Below are positions 44,801-56,655 of a DNA stretch of 64,000 bases, one piece after another. The stretch covers positions 3,092,501-3,156,500 of the forward strand of contig CANJKZ010000142.1 of NCBI GenBank assembly GCA_947471745.1, written 5' to 3'. A program made the position numbers and the translations under genes. The DNA comes from Closterium sp. Naga37s-1. Taxonomy: Eukaryota; Streptophyta; Zygnematophyceae; Desmidiales; Closteriaceae. Each line of letters begins with the position of its first letter. The first letter of the stretch is position 1. Below the pieces are notes generated by a model. It was not told the origin of the DNA. It saw only the letters and a program-made list of their open reading frames with translations, and searched no databases.

Positions 44801-45149
44801 GGTCACGAGCAAGCTGGTGCGCGAGTGGGAGCTGGTGCGCGAGCGCGGGTTGGTCTCTGCACCGTGAATTGCAGGTGCGTTTACCCTTCCCGGTCCTTTT
44901 TCCCTCCCTTCCCCCTACTGGAAGTTCCTATATTTCCGATTTTTCCTTATCTTATTTGTAGTTTCTGTGTGTTGATTGGTCTCTTGCGTTGCACTACCAT
45001 TTGAAGAGGGGGAAGAGGGAGCGCGAGGGAGCGAGAGTGCAGGAGAGTGCGCGCGTGAGAGCGAAGGAAGCACTAGAGGGAGATAGAGTGGCAGAGCGTG
45101 CAGGAGGGAGAGTGGGAGGGAGAGGCGCGAGAGAGAGAGAGAGCGCCGT

Positions 45150-45365
45150 GCGCGCTTGCGCCGTCGGCGCGGGCGCCATTGGCGCTTGCGCCATGGGCGC
45201 TGGCGCATAAGGTGCTTGCGCTTAGGGCGCGAGCGCCGTGGGTGCTGCCCCATGAGGCGCTGGCGCTGTGGGCGATTGCGCCGGGGGCGCTGGAGCCTAA
45301 GGCGCTGGTGCAGTGGGGCGCCGTGGGCGCTTGCACTTAGGGTGCTGGCGCCTTGGGCACGGGCG
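45150..45365 (+). repeat. GGCGCTTGCGCC-type short repeats
   Basis: About fifteen degenerate 12-15 bp units containing GGGCGCTTGCGCC or GGTGCTGGCGC. Confidence 0.7.
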
Positions 45366-46620
45366 ACGTGAGTGCGGTTGTGAAGGCAAGGGCAAGTGCG
45401 AGTGCGAACGAGAGAGCAGGTTCGAGCGTAAGCGCGAGTGTGAGTGCGAAAGCAAGTGTGAGAGTGAGTGCCAGGGCGAGTTTGAGGGTGAGTACGAGTG
45501 TGAGTGTGTGTGTGAGTGCAAGGGGGAGTGCGAGGGTCCGTTTGAGTGTGTGCTAGGGTGATTACGAGGATGAGTGCAAGAGTTTGTGTGTGTGTTTCTG
45601 TGATTGTCGAAGAAGAGTTGAGAGTACATTACATGTGTTTGAGTGAAGAGTGAGTGCAAGAGTGAGTGCGATGGTGAGTTTGATGATGGCTGCGATGTTG
45701 AGTGCAAGCGTGAGCGCGGGTGTGAGTGCGAGGGTGTGTGACGGTGCGTGAGGGCAAGTAGAAGAGTGAGTGCGAGTGTGAGTGCGAGGGCGAGTGTGAG
45801 CGTGAGCGTGAGTGTGGGTGTGGGTGTGGGCGTGATTGGAGTTCAAGGGTGCCACCGTGCCGGCGACTGTGTGCGCGTGTTAGTGCGAAAGTGTTCGAGT
45901 GAGTGCGCGAGTTCGAGGGTGAGTTCAAGGGTGTGTGTTTGTGTTTCTGAGAGTGTGTCTAAGAACGGTTGAAAGTAATTGTGCGTCCGTGAGCGGTTGC
46001 GAGAGTGAGTACGATAGTGTGTGAGGGTGAGAGGGCGGTTTTTAGTCCGGGTGCGAAAGCGGGTGTGAGTGCGAGTGTGAGTGTGAGTGGAAGTGCGAGG
46101 GTGCGTGCAAGTGCGTGTATGCGGGTGAATATTAGAGGAAGTACGAGGGTGCGTGTTTAGGTGACTGCGAGGGTGAGAACGAGAGCAAGAGTTAGAGCAA
46201 GTGCGAGAGTGAATGTGAGTGTAAATATGATGGTGTAGGGTTTGGGGTGAGTGTGAGCTCGAGTGTGAGGGTAGTTCAAGGGTGAGTGCGAGGATGAGTG
46301 GGTGTGCGTGTGAGTGCAAGGCTGAGAGTGAGACTGCATGCAAGTGTGTGTCTTAGGGTGAATGCGAGAGCAAGTGCGAGTGTGAGTGCAAGGGTGCGTG
46401 TGAGTGTGCTTGCGTGCGCGTGTAAGTATTTGTGTTAGCATGATTGGGAATGAGAACGATTATGAGTGCGAGGGCAAGTGTTAGAGTGAACGTGTAGGTT
46501 TGTATGTGTGCTTCTGTGAGTGTGTCTAAGAAGTTGAGAGTATTTGTGCGTGTGTGAGTGGGTGCGAGATTGAGTACAAGAGTGAGTGCGAACGTGAGTG
46601 TGAAGTTGAACTTGAGGGTG
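45366..46620 (+). repeat. Degenerate GAGTGC/GAGTGT hexamer array
   Basis: About 1.25 kb dominated by GTGAGTGCGAG, GTGAGTGTGAG and AGGGTGAGTG motifs. The long His/Thr/Ser ORFs on the minus strand are artefacts. Confidence 0.8.
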
Positions 46621-46689
46621 GCTTCAAGGTATGGCATCATGCTGGTGTCACGACTAATACCAAATTTCCTCTGTGAGCTGTCAAATTCA

Positions 46690-46975
46690 TTGCTCATCTT
46701 TTTTTGTGTGCTTATTTCGTCTCTAGTGTGTGAGCTGCATTCTTTGCTTTTGTTTTCTTTTGCAATGCAGTGAGGTGTACTCTTTGTTTTTGCTTTCTTA
46801 TGCAGTGCGGGTGAGTTGTTTCCTGCTTGGCCTCCGCACATGAGTTGCATTCTCTGTTTACTGCTTTCTTGTACACAATGTGTGAACATCCTCTTTTTTT
46901 GCTTTCTTGTGCAGTGCGTATGTTGCATTCTCTGTTTTTACTATGTGCAGGGTGCGTGAGCTGCATCCTTTCGGA
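46690..46975 (+). repeat. Degenerate 50-65 bp repeats
   Basis: Five or so imperfect copies containing TGCTTTCTTGTGCAGTGCG and GAGTTGCATTCTCTG. Confidence 0.55.
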
Positions 46976-47003
46976 GAAGGGAAATGAGGGAGGCAATGGG
47001 AGG

Positions 47004-47050
47004 GAGATGAGGGAGGGAGGGAGGGAGGGAGGGAGGGAGGGAGGGAGGGA
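47004..47050 (+). repeat. GGGA microsatellite
   Basis: Run of GGGAGGGAGGGAGGGA after AGATGAGGGAGG. Confidence 0.85.
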
Positions 47051-48400
47051 CGGGTGTAGGGAGGATAGGGGGTGATAATCTAATGATAATTTATTAATAG
47101 CTGAATGTCATGATGGTTGTGTGTTGACAATCTGTATGTATCTGTGCTTGTTTGCGTGTGTGTCAGTGTGTATGTGTGTGTGTGAGCATGTGTGAGATAT
47201 GTATGTACAGTCGTGTTGTTTGTATCGTTTGTGTCTGTCTCAAGGCGTGTGCTGAAGTGCCTCGTGTATGGAACTCAGGTTGTGATCGCCGGTGGGGCAA
47301 GCCTTAGCGTGCCAGACCAACCTTTGTTGCATCATCGATGCATTTTAGCGTTCTCCCCAAGACACTCATGGTAATTGTTATGCGTTGTCGTCGTATCAGT
47401 ACGATGTCGCGTGTGCTCGTTCGTGTTTGTTGTAAAGTGTCATGTTAAAGTGTGTCGGGTCTGCAATTGAGGTGGGGATCGTTGTTGGGGCAGCGTTTGC
47501 TCGCCTTAGCATACCGGATCCATCGCTATCGTAGCACCGATGCATTTTATCATTTACTTTATGACATTTGCTGTTGTTGAGTGTTGTCGTTATGTTCCAT
47601 AGATGCAAATACCGTGATTTGCATCCATGTCGAATTTGTTGTCTCGTCAATTGTGTTTGATGTAAAATCTGGCAAGGCTACCAATTGTTTCCATTCGCCG
47701 TATTTATCGACGATTATGGAACAATTGGTCTCATTTGGTTTCACTTTTTTTGGAGACTCTTGTGCTTCAGTGCATTCATCTTCACACATTTGAAGCAATC
47801 GTTCTCAAGGCCCAAATTGCAAGCCGCGGCCATCAAGATTAGTAATCTTGATGGCCTCGGAAGTGTGTTACCCGATTCATTGACACGGAAGTTCGAGCGA
47901 CCCCAACAGTTGTCCACAATCGTCGCGATTGGTTGGGTGGATCCGTGCGAAACTCTGCAGCCCTGGTCCTAACACCAGGCAGACTCCGAATACTCACCTT
48001 GACGCCCACAGCCCCGCAATTTGGGACTTTTGAAGTTCAATCACCGAGGAAAGCCAGGGAGAAAGGGGCAACACACCTAGACCACTCACTCCAAGCAAGA
48101 TTACTAATCAGGCCTTTGACCACTCACTCCTATACGCCCTCCGAAATGCGTAATGGAGAGACGAGCGATACATATAGGGCTACGACCAGGTTTACTAAAA
48201 TCGCGAAGATACCCTCGACGGTGAGGAAGGTCTCAATGGTGACGTACATGTGACGCATCAATGTCTTCTCGGCGCCCAGCATCAGGCATAACTAGACGAC
48301 ATCGTAGGTGTGTACTGCTGAGGCAGGCATGACGCGATACCCAGAAAGCCTAGGGCGTGTGGGCGGGGAAAGTGCTTTGCCATTGTATACCACCACCAGA
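47051..48400. other. Non-coding region
   Basis: No gene recognised. It has an imperfect duplication of about 130 bp (around 47255-47355 and 47440-47545, each ending CACCGATGCATTTTA or ATCGATGCATTTTAG) and a perfect 14-bp inverted repeat with a 1-bp spacer at 47828-47856. Confidence 0.5.
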
Positions 48401-48439
48401 CCGTTCTCATCGTCCCCCCGCTCTCATGCCGTTTGCATT

Positions 48440-48730
48440 CGGCTCGTCGCACACCGACGCTCGTCGCTCAACCAACCCCCGCGCTCACCTGCGATCTTAG
48501 GGAACCCGCGCTCACGGCTCGTCCGCACTCGAAATCTCATACGCGCTCCTCGCTCATCCGCGCGCGAAATGTCATACGCGCCCGTCGCTCATCCGCGCCC
48601 GAAATCTCATCCGCGCACCTCGCGCATCCGCGCTCGTCTCTCATCCGGTCTGGCCCACAATCAGCGCTCGTCTCTCATCCGGACTGTCCCACAATCCGCG
48701 CTCGTCTCTCATCCGCTGTCGTATTAGGTG
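48440..48730 (+). repeat. CGCTCGTCTCTCATCCG repeats
   Basis: Degenerate 20-35 bp repeats of CGCTCGTCTCTCATCCG and GCGCCCGAAATCTCATCCGC. Confidence 0.65.
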
Positions 48731-48789
48731 CGGGCTCGTCTCTCACTGCATGTGTGCGCCCTGTGAATTCACGAGCCCGCACCTAGACT

Positions 48790-49022
48790 GCATGTGCGCT
48801 ATGCCGCCTGCATGTGCGCTATGCGACTTCATGCGCGCCATGCGACTGCATGGCCGCAATGCGACTGCATGCGCGCCATGCGACTGCATGCGCGCCATGC
48901 GACTGCATGTGCGCCATGCGACTGCATGCGCGCCATGCGACTGCATGGCCGCAATGCGACTGCATGTGCGCCATGCGACTGCATCTGCGCCATGCGACTG
49001 CATGTGCGCCATGCGACTGCGG
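48790..49022 (+). repeat. 19-bp minisatellite, type 1
   Basis: About twelve copies of GCGCCATGCGACTGCATGC (19 bp). Because 19 is not a multiple of 3, the same peptide cycles through all frames, giving overlapping Met/Cys/Arg/His ORFs that are artefacts. Confidence 0.88.
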
Positions 49023-49303
49023 AAGACTGCAGTCCGCGCGCTCTACAACTGCATGCGCCTCCACCCCTCTTGCCCTTCGCGCGTCCGCGTTGCTCTCTCC
49101 CTCCGTCTCTTCCTCCGCTCTCCCCTCTGCCCCTCCCTCTCCTCCCTGTGGATGAACGACAGGCTCCAACGTCACAGCGCCCACGCGCCGCTCCACCCGC
49201 CGGGTCAGCGCCCCCCCCGCTCACCAGGCAGCGCCGCGCGCTCTGCTGGCCGCGTGGACAGCACCGGCGAGCATGCTGCACGCGGAGCAGGTGAGCGTGC
49301 AGT

Positions 49304-51205
49304 TCCCCCCTTGCCCATGCCTATCCCCCTTGCCCATGCCTATCCCCCTTGCCCATGCCTATCCCCCTTGCCCATGCCTTTCCCCCTTGCCCATGCCTTT
49401 CCCCCTTGCCCATGCCTTTCCGCCTTGCCCATGCCTTTCCCCCTTGCCCATGCCTTTCCCCAATGCCCGTCCCTTTCCCCCTTGCCCATGCCTTTCCCCC
49501 TTGCCCATGCCTTTCCGCCTTGCCCATGCCTTTCCCCCTTGCCCATGCCTTTCCGCCTTGCCCATGCATTTCCCCCTTGCCCATGCCTATCCGCCTTGCC
49601 CATGCCTATCCCCCTTGCCCATGCCTATCCCCCTTGCCCATGCCTTTCCCCCTAGCCCATGCCTTTCCCCCTTGCCCATGCCTTTCCCCATTGCCGGTCC
49701 CTTTCCCCCTTTGCCCATGCCTATCCGCCTTGCCCATTCCTTTCCGCCTTGCCCATGCCGTTCCCCCTTGTCCATGCCTTTCCCCCTTGCCCGTCCCTTT
49801 CCCCCTTGCCCATGCCTTTCCCCCTTGCCCATGCCTTTCCCCCTTGCCCATGCCTTTCCGCCTTGCCCGTCCCTTTCCCCCTTTGCCCATGCCTATCCGC
49901 CTTGCCCATGCCTATCCGCCTTGCCCATGCCTATCCCCCTTGCCCATGCCTTTCCCCCTAGCCCATGCCTTTCCCCCTTGCCCATGCCTTTCCCCCCTTG
50001 CCCATGCCTTTCCCCAATGCCCGTCCCTTTCCCCCTTGCCCATGCCTTTCCCCCTTGCCCATGCCTTTCCGCCTTGCCCATGCCTTTCCGCCTTGCCCAT
50101 GCCTTTCCCCCTTGCCCATGCCTTTCCCCCTTGCCCATGCCTATCCGCCTTGCCCATGCCTATCCGCCTTGCCCATGCCTATCCGCCTTGCCCATGCCTA
50201 TCCCCCTTGCCCATGCCTATCCCCCTTGCCCATGCCTTTCCCCCTAGCCCATGCCTTTCCCCCTTGCCCATGCCTTTCCCCCTTGCCCATGCCTTTCCCC
50301 CTTGCCCATGCCTTTCCGCCTTGCCCGTCCCTTTCCCCCTTTGCCCATGCCTATCCGCCTTGCCCATGCCTATCCGCCTTGCCCATGCCTATCCCCCTTG
50401 CCCATGCCTTTCCCCCTAGCCCATGCCTTTCCCCCTTGCCCATGCCTTTCCCCCCTTGCCCATGCCTTTCCCCATTGCCCGTCCCTTTCCCCCTTTGCCC
50501 ATGCCTATCCGCCTTGCCCATTCCTTTCCCCCTTGCCCATGCCTTTCCCCCTTGCCCATGCCTTTCCCCAATGCCCGTCCCTTTCCCCCTTGCCCATGCC
50601 TTTCCCCCTTGCCCATGCCTTTCCGCCTTGCCCATGCCTTTCCGCCTTGCCCATGCCTTTCCCCCTTGCCCATGCCTTTCCCCCTTGCCCATGCCTATCC
50701 GCCTTGCCCATGCCTATCCGCCTTGCCCATGCCTATCCGCCTTGCCCATGCCTATCCCCCTTGCCCATGCCTATCCCCCTTGCCCATGCCTTTCCCCCTA
50801 GCCCATGCCTTTCCCCCTTGCCCATGCCTTTCCCCCTTGCCCATGCCTTTCCCCCTTGCCCATGCCTTTCCCCCTTGCCCATGCCTATCCCCTTTGCCCA
50901 TGCCTTTCCCCCTAGCCCATGCCTTTCCCCCTAGCCCATGCCTTTCCCCCTTGCCCATGCCTTTCCCCCCTTGCCCATGCCTTTCCCCATTGCCCGTCCC
51001 TTTCCCCCTTTGCCCATGCCTATCCGCCTTGCCCATGCCTTTCCCCCCTTGCCCATGCCTATCCCCCTTGCCCATGCCTATCCCCCTTGCCCATGCCTAT
51101 CCCCCTTGCCCATGCCTTTCCCCCTTGCCCATGCCTTTCCCCCTTGCCCATGCCTTTCCCCCTTGCCCATGCCTTTCCGCCTTGCCCATGCCTTTCCCCC
51201 ATTGC
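49304..51205 (+). repeat. 19-bp minisatellite, type 2 (about 100 copies)
   Basis: About 1.9 kb of CCCTTGCCCATGCCTTTCC units with variants CTATCC, CCGCC, CTAGCCC and AATGCCCGTCC. The AATGCCCGTCC variant recurs at about 49453, 50013 and 50570, indicating a higher-order period near 560 bp. The array ends about 36 bp before a probable exon at 51242. All long ORFs here on both strands are artefacts. Confidence 0.93.
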
Positions 51206-51241
51206 TCACCTCCTCCCCTCCCCTCCCTCTTCCGTGGGCAG

Positions 51242-51817
51242 CTACGTTGAGGGAGAGCCAACGGACGGTGTGCAGCGTTTCTTCAAGTGGATGCTGCTGC
51301 TGCAGAGGTAGAGGTAAGCAGCGGTGGAGAGGCTAGGTGCAGCGCGTGCGTGTTGCCCTTCATGACTGGTTCATGCTGTGCCGTTAACCTGCCACCACCC
51401 CTCTGTTCATACCTCAGTCCCCAGCCGTCCCATGCGCTTTGCCGTGTTTGGGCTGGGCAATCAGCAGTACGAGCACTTCAACCTGGTATGCCCGTGTCAT
51501 GCTCCACCGTTGGCTCGGCTGCCATGCCACCCAACACGCCGTGAAGCTGTTCAGCACCATGCTTTGCTGTCTCGTCCTTCAACGTCACCGCTCGCATGGC
51601 TGCTCCCCCATCCATCCTCATCGCCATACGTCCGTCCACCTCCCTCTCCACTTCCGTTCCATTCCCCCTTCCTACCCGTACCACTCAGATTTCATCTTTT
51701 GCCTTCCCATCACCTCCTGTTCCAACGCTCTCTTTTCCCTGCCCATCCCCTTCGCTGTGTGTGTGTGTGTGCGCGTGCAGATGGGCAACATGCTTGACAC
51801 GCGCCTCGCTGCTCTAG
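51242..51817 (+). pseudogene. NADPH-cytochrome P450 reductase-like flavodoxin-domain exons
   Basis: Three short exons with GT-AG borders. 51242-51307 encodes YVEGEPTDGVQRFFKWM, matching the reductase ATYGDGEPTDNAARFYKW region; its acceptor is GGGCAG and its donor CAGAG-GTAGAG. About 51425-51485 encodes MRFAVFGLGNQQYEHFNL, matching the FGLGNRQYEHFN motif of the FMN-binding domain. 51781-51817 encodes MGNMLDTRLAALG, matching the segment before the usual G-x-G-DDD. The family passes electrons from NADPH through FAD and FMN to P450s at the ER. Neither the earlier FMN loop nor the FAD/NADPH domains could be found, so this is a relic, a gene with very long introns, or another diflavin reductase. 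Confidence 0.6.
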
Positions 51818-53293
51818 GTATGCTGTTATCCCATGATCTCCCTGCCCTCCCTGCCTTCGCTGTACACGGGAGCCCTTGGCCCGTGTGCATGTGAGCTGGT
51901 GGGCTACGTCTCATCGGCACTGATTGGCAAAAGTTCTTGGGTTTCGGCAACCAGGTGCAGGGAAGGGATGGAGGAAGGACATGGTCCGCCTTATCATTGT
52001 CACTCGCGTCCCACATCCCTCCCCTCATGTCACCCCCTTCCCCTCCACCATCCCACATCCCTCCCCTCATGCCACCACCCCATTCTTCCACTTTATTCTC
52101 CTAACCATTATCCCCTCACCTATCTCATTCCGTGACCACACCGTACCTACTCCAAACTCACCCCGCATCTCACATCTCATTCCCCACAAATTCGGGTTCC
52201 CAACACACCCACTCTGATATCGCATGCTCTTGCCCACTCTTATTGCTCCACTACGATCCCCCCCTCCCACAATACCTGATTTCTCCAGTCCTATGCTGCC
52301 TTTTCACCCACTCCTGTGTACAGGCCCTGTTGACGGCATTGTTTCGGTGCATGCGTTCGCCTCATAGATGCTAATGGATCAACCTACCAAACTATTCCAA
52401 CAATGCAACTTCCTTTGTGAATTATACGGAAGGGAGATTATATGAGAATGGTATGGATTGTGTAAGCAAACCCTAACACCAACATTGTCAAAACAAACAA
52501 TCAGAGTTCAGAGTAAATATCACACATGCCGTGCCATTATTAGATGACAATGATGTTGTGAAGTTAGCAACCGCAAAAGCAGGAGGCTACGCAACCACTT
52601 GAGGTTTCTGGGAGGTCCTTCAGTTCATGTTATGCCTCAACTAATTTGGGTTGTGGACCTGTTTATAGTACGCTACCGTACGTCTTTAGGAGAAGCAACG
52701 TTTAGAGAGTGCTGACCAAAGCATCTGCTGCAAGCCGTTTGACGAAGTATGAAATATAAAGTATGAGGTGAAGATGGGGTTGGGGACAAACTTGGTTGTA
52801 CGGGGGCATCAGCCAAGAAACCCGGACCTGTGACATCTTTTTGTCAGAGACCAGAAGGCACGGGTGGGAGAGGGGATGGGGGAGGTGGGGGGGTAGGGAT
52901 GTCATTGAAGGTGTAGGTGGCACGATCTTGCAGTCGTATAGTACAAAAAGGAAGGCAACATCACTAAAAAAAAATGACATCCTATAGGAGTGTGGCGGAC
53001 CGGTCATGTAAAACAGCAAGTATATGATTGGGCCGTAAAGTACCCTAGGGTATGGGGCTGATTGGGCGCATACCGTATTGGAGACACCAGGTTGTGCGTG
53101 TTACAATCCACCTTTACGTGTGAGACCTCTGCTTGCCAAGAGCGTTAGCGTAGGTTGGTTGGCCTTTCTCCTGTGGGTTGGTAACAGAAAGCAGAAATGC
53201 ACAGATTTGGCAAACAAGCAAAAAAAGGACATAAGCGCAGGGTGGATGCGGCTGCTGAAGCACGAGCAGGAATTTAGGGACAAGCAAGTATGT
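51818..53293. other. Non-coding region
   Basis: C/T-rich stretch to about 52300, then AT-richer sequence. No gene recognised; short ORFs only. Confidence 0.5.
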
Positions 53294-56190
53294 CTATAAC
53301 CACGAACCCAGCAAACGGCGACGAGCTTGTGAAGTTCGTTGGCCGTATGACACCGGGGCAGGCCGGGATGTGCTGCCGTGACACCCAGGCGAGAAAGTGA
53401 GCTCATTGGTAGCCAAAGGGGTGCTGCACACCGGTTGCACAGAAACAGTACTCGGCTGTCCACTCATGGTTCGTTGTCGCACCGCACGGGTGTTCTCACT
53501 AACCCCCTGATCTGTGACAACCTCATCCAGCATTCCCTCTATTGCCGTTTCAGTTTCCTCCACATCCTCCACCCCTTCCTTCAACCACTCCTGCATTATC
53601 TTGTCGATCCAGGACCAGTCCATAGGACCTAGGATCCTCTCTCCAGAACCCCGCTGCACTTGTGTCGCCTTTCTTGCACGGAGGCGGTACGCCTTGACGA
53701 GTGGGTCCATGCAACTGCTCCAATGCAGCACTGCCAAGGCTATGCGTGCCTTCATGCTGCCCTTGAATCGCAGCCTCTTGGGTGCATACTTGCAAATCAG
53801 AGAGTGAAATGACTCATTCAGTGAACTATTCGCGCCACGGATGAATGGTTCCACTTGTGTTGGCCCTAGTCGCGTCTTGAACCACTCGCGAACAGCCAGG
53901 TGGGTTGGTGAACCAACCGCATACACGGCACTCTCCCCCCCCCATCCCTCTGAAACACAGCGTGGAGGTGTGATCCCCGCTCGTTGGCAGCGTGAATGAT
54001 CACCTGCAAAGTGATCTGCCGCCAGTCCTAACTCCTCTGACACCTCCTCCTTTGGCAGCGCATCCCCTTCGCGCGCCTTCACTGCACAGCGCATCATAAC
54101 ATGCCTGAAATGCACGCTGACGCGTTGTGCAACCGAATATTCCAACCTTCTGCTTCCGCCACTCTCTCTAGCGACGTTGACTTCGTTTCCAGTGCCGCGT
54201 GCCCGTTTCTTATTGCTACGTGGGTGCCACCGTCGCGTCTCATTGCAGCCATCGACGGAAACTTTGGGTTGGCTTCCTGCAAGTTGTCACAAATGTAGAA
54301 GAATGTGACGATATGTTATAGTGACTTGAGCTGGTGGTGTGGTGATATGGTAATGGAGTACCATACACATTGAGGGGTATGGTGATATGGTAATGGAGTG
54401 AGCAAAAACAGTAGGTGGTGTTGCAAATCGGTAATGGCATCATCATAAACGGTGGGTGGTGTGGTGAGGTGGTTGAATAGTGGGCATAAACAGATGGGGG
54501 TGTAGTGATGTGGTAATGGAGTGAGCAAACACAATGGAGGGTGTGGTGAGGGGGTGATAGAGTGAGCAAAAACAATAGGGGGGTGTGCTGCTGTGATATT
54601 GGAGTGAGCAAACACAGTGGGTGGTGTGATGAATTGGTATTGGAATGATAGAAACCATTGAAGGGTGTGTGGTGATATGGTAATGAAATGAGCATAAATA
54701 GTGGGTGGTGTGGGGATGTGGTAATATAGTGAGCAAGAACGGTAGAGGGGTGTGGTGATTTGATAATGGAGTGAGCAAAAACAGTGGGTGGTGTGATGAA
54801 TTGGAATGGAATGATAAATAACACTGAAAGATGTGGTGATATGGTAATGGAATGAGTATAAACAGTGGGGATACGGTGATGTGGTAATGGAGTGAGCAAA
54901 AACAGCAAGGGGGTGTGGTGATGTGGTAATGAAGTGGGTGGTGCATTGGGGATAGTATGAACGAGAAGAGTGGCTATGATGATTAGATAATGTACCTGTC
55001 TGAGGGGTCGTTGGTGGTGCTTGATCGATTGGTTCTCCCAAGAAATCCGTATCAGCGCGAGCGCCATTGCAAGCGAGTGCGACCACCAGAGACGCTTGTG
55101 ATGAGGGACGCAACCCATGCTCAGGGTGGATGTCGTACCCCCACAGCTCCTCCACATCCCGCCAACAAACTTCTACTGACACTGGACCCTCCAGCATCTC
55201 AACCGCATCACCACCATCTCCCGTTCCCTCATGCGCAGGCACGCCATGTTCATGTATCAATGAGAGCATAACCGGTATGTCAACCGTTTCATTATCCTCT
55301 CCATCCTCTTCGCTCCTATGTGGCTCTGGCCCACGACTAGCCTCGTGCAACCCTTTGGCGCACGTCACCTGCTGCAATTCCAGATGCATCCATTTTGCAT
55401 CGGCCGGTTTCACATAACGATAAACAATACCGAGCTCACTGCAAACTGTCTCGATGAACTCATCCTTTCCCGTTTTGCCCTCCGCTTTGCTTGGAGCCTT
55501 CTTTAGTAACCAAGCCTTCAACTTCTTCAAGGTGTGCATGTGAAGGTCCTCAACAGTCTCAGCGTTATCAATATCCACCACTTTTCTAACAAGGTTCTGC
55601 AGCTCGTTTTCAAATCTTTTCACCACCGATCGTCTTTTATGCCACCAGTCAATCTGATGACGGATTCCTCTTTCTACAGCAGCACCTCGAAAGGTGCTAC
55701 CCTCATCGGTAACAATCCCCTCCATCTCAAACCCCTGCTCCTTGAGGAAGTCCATCCCCCTTTTGAATCCTACACTTTCGAGCCTCGGTGCGGAGTCATC
55801 ATCGACGTCAAGTTTTGTGGTCTCTACATGCAAGATTTTCCTACTTTCAGGATGGAGGAAGGACACAGTACACCACTCTGCCTCTCGCGCTTGTGACCAT
55901 CTGCCATCAACACTGATGTAACCCACGCCACCCACTCTCTTGGATAAAGTGGTACGCACGTCCCCCATCGAGTTCTGTGCAGCACGAATAATGGCATTCC
56001 ATAAACCATCTTCACCCTGCAGCAAACGATAGAATGTTCCCTTGCCCGGATTCGGAAGTCCAAGATTGCGACAAACTTCCCACATCACTTGAAATCCTAC
56101 CCCCGCAAGGGCGAAGGCACCGACGAACCTGGGCATGAGCTTTGACGTCCTTGGCCCGATCTTTCTCATATTTGATGTGTGCTTGTGCAC
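53294..56190 (-). CDS. Kolobok/Mutator-like DDE transposase
   Basis: Minus-strand spliced gene. The exon from about 56190 to 54996 has VDGRWSQAREAEW (first catalytic Asp), IVTDEGSTF (second Asp) and HQIDWWHKRRSVVKRF. The exon 54276-53294 has GANSSLNESFHSLICKYAPKRL (likely catalytic Glu), then a Glu-rich tail to TAG at 53294-53296. Intron 54277-54995 has donor CAG-GTACAT and acceptor TTGCAG, and the split GGA codon keeps frame. The D-D-H...E arrangement and C-terminal NE-x-x-H-x-x-x-x-K-x-x-PK signature fit Kolobok or D2H-type Mutator-like transposases. The start is not fixed: a different frame looks coding just upstream (to about 56280), suggesting a frameshift near 56160 or another exon, and further exons may lie at 56660-56830 and 57000-57250. 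No terminal inverted repeats were identified. Confidence 0.72.
54330..54975 (-). repeat. Minisatellite filling the transposase intron
   Basis: About fifteen degenerate units of roughly 40-45 bp (plus strand motif GATATGGTAATGGAGTGAGC, then AAAAACAGTGGGTGGTGTG). It lies entirely inside the 54277-54995 intron. The His/Pro/Ser-rich ORFs over it are artefacts. Confidence 0.85.
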
Positions 56191-56655
56191 GTGTTACAGT
56201 GCCAATAAAGTCCGAAACAGGCCCATGCTGTTTTCCACGACACGAGTGCCATACTCCCAAAACAGCCCGCTCGTGTGCAACAAATCTGTAGTGATCCCAC
56301 CGTTTCGAGCAAGTGCTTCGGTTGTAGAAGGCATACCGTGTACTCAGGCACATCCGTGATGCTTGGAGCGGCTGACCACCCACGTGGAACTGGTTTTGGC
56401 CTCTTGCTGGTTGTTTTGTCTCGAGTTGTCGTCCTGTTGTTGGTTGGGCCAGCAAAGGTCAGTGACGAAAATGGATGGGTAGGGATGGAGAGGGTTACTA
56501 AACAAAAAGGAGAAGGCGGCAACACCCGAAGGGGAGAAGGATGGCACTTGTTTCTGTAATGCTAGCTGCTCTGTTCCCCACCATATCAGCAAACTATCTC
56601 CCCAATGCTTGCCCAAGGTAAACAAGCAAAATTCCGTGGGATGCTCGCAAAGATT

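Noticed and set aside
44164-44961. Pro-rich secreted or cell-wall protein
   Set aside because: The frame is open in several registers because of a CCGCCGTCGCC minisatellite and lacks a credible signal peptide or non-repeat domain.
48790-51205. CRISPR array
   Set aside because: Repeats are head-to-tail without unique spacers, in a eukaryotic context.
49273-51336. ORFs of up to 356 codons over the 19-bp minisatellite
   Set aside because: The same peptide appears in all frames because the unit length is not a multiple of three.
54316-54990. His/Pro/Thr-rich continuation of the transposase exon
   Set aside because: It reads through a GT donor into a tandem repeat; splicing at 54995/54277 gives the conserved C-terminal half instead.
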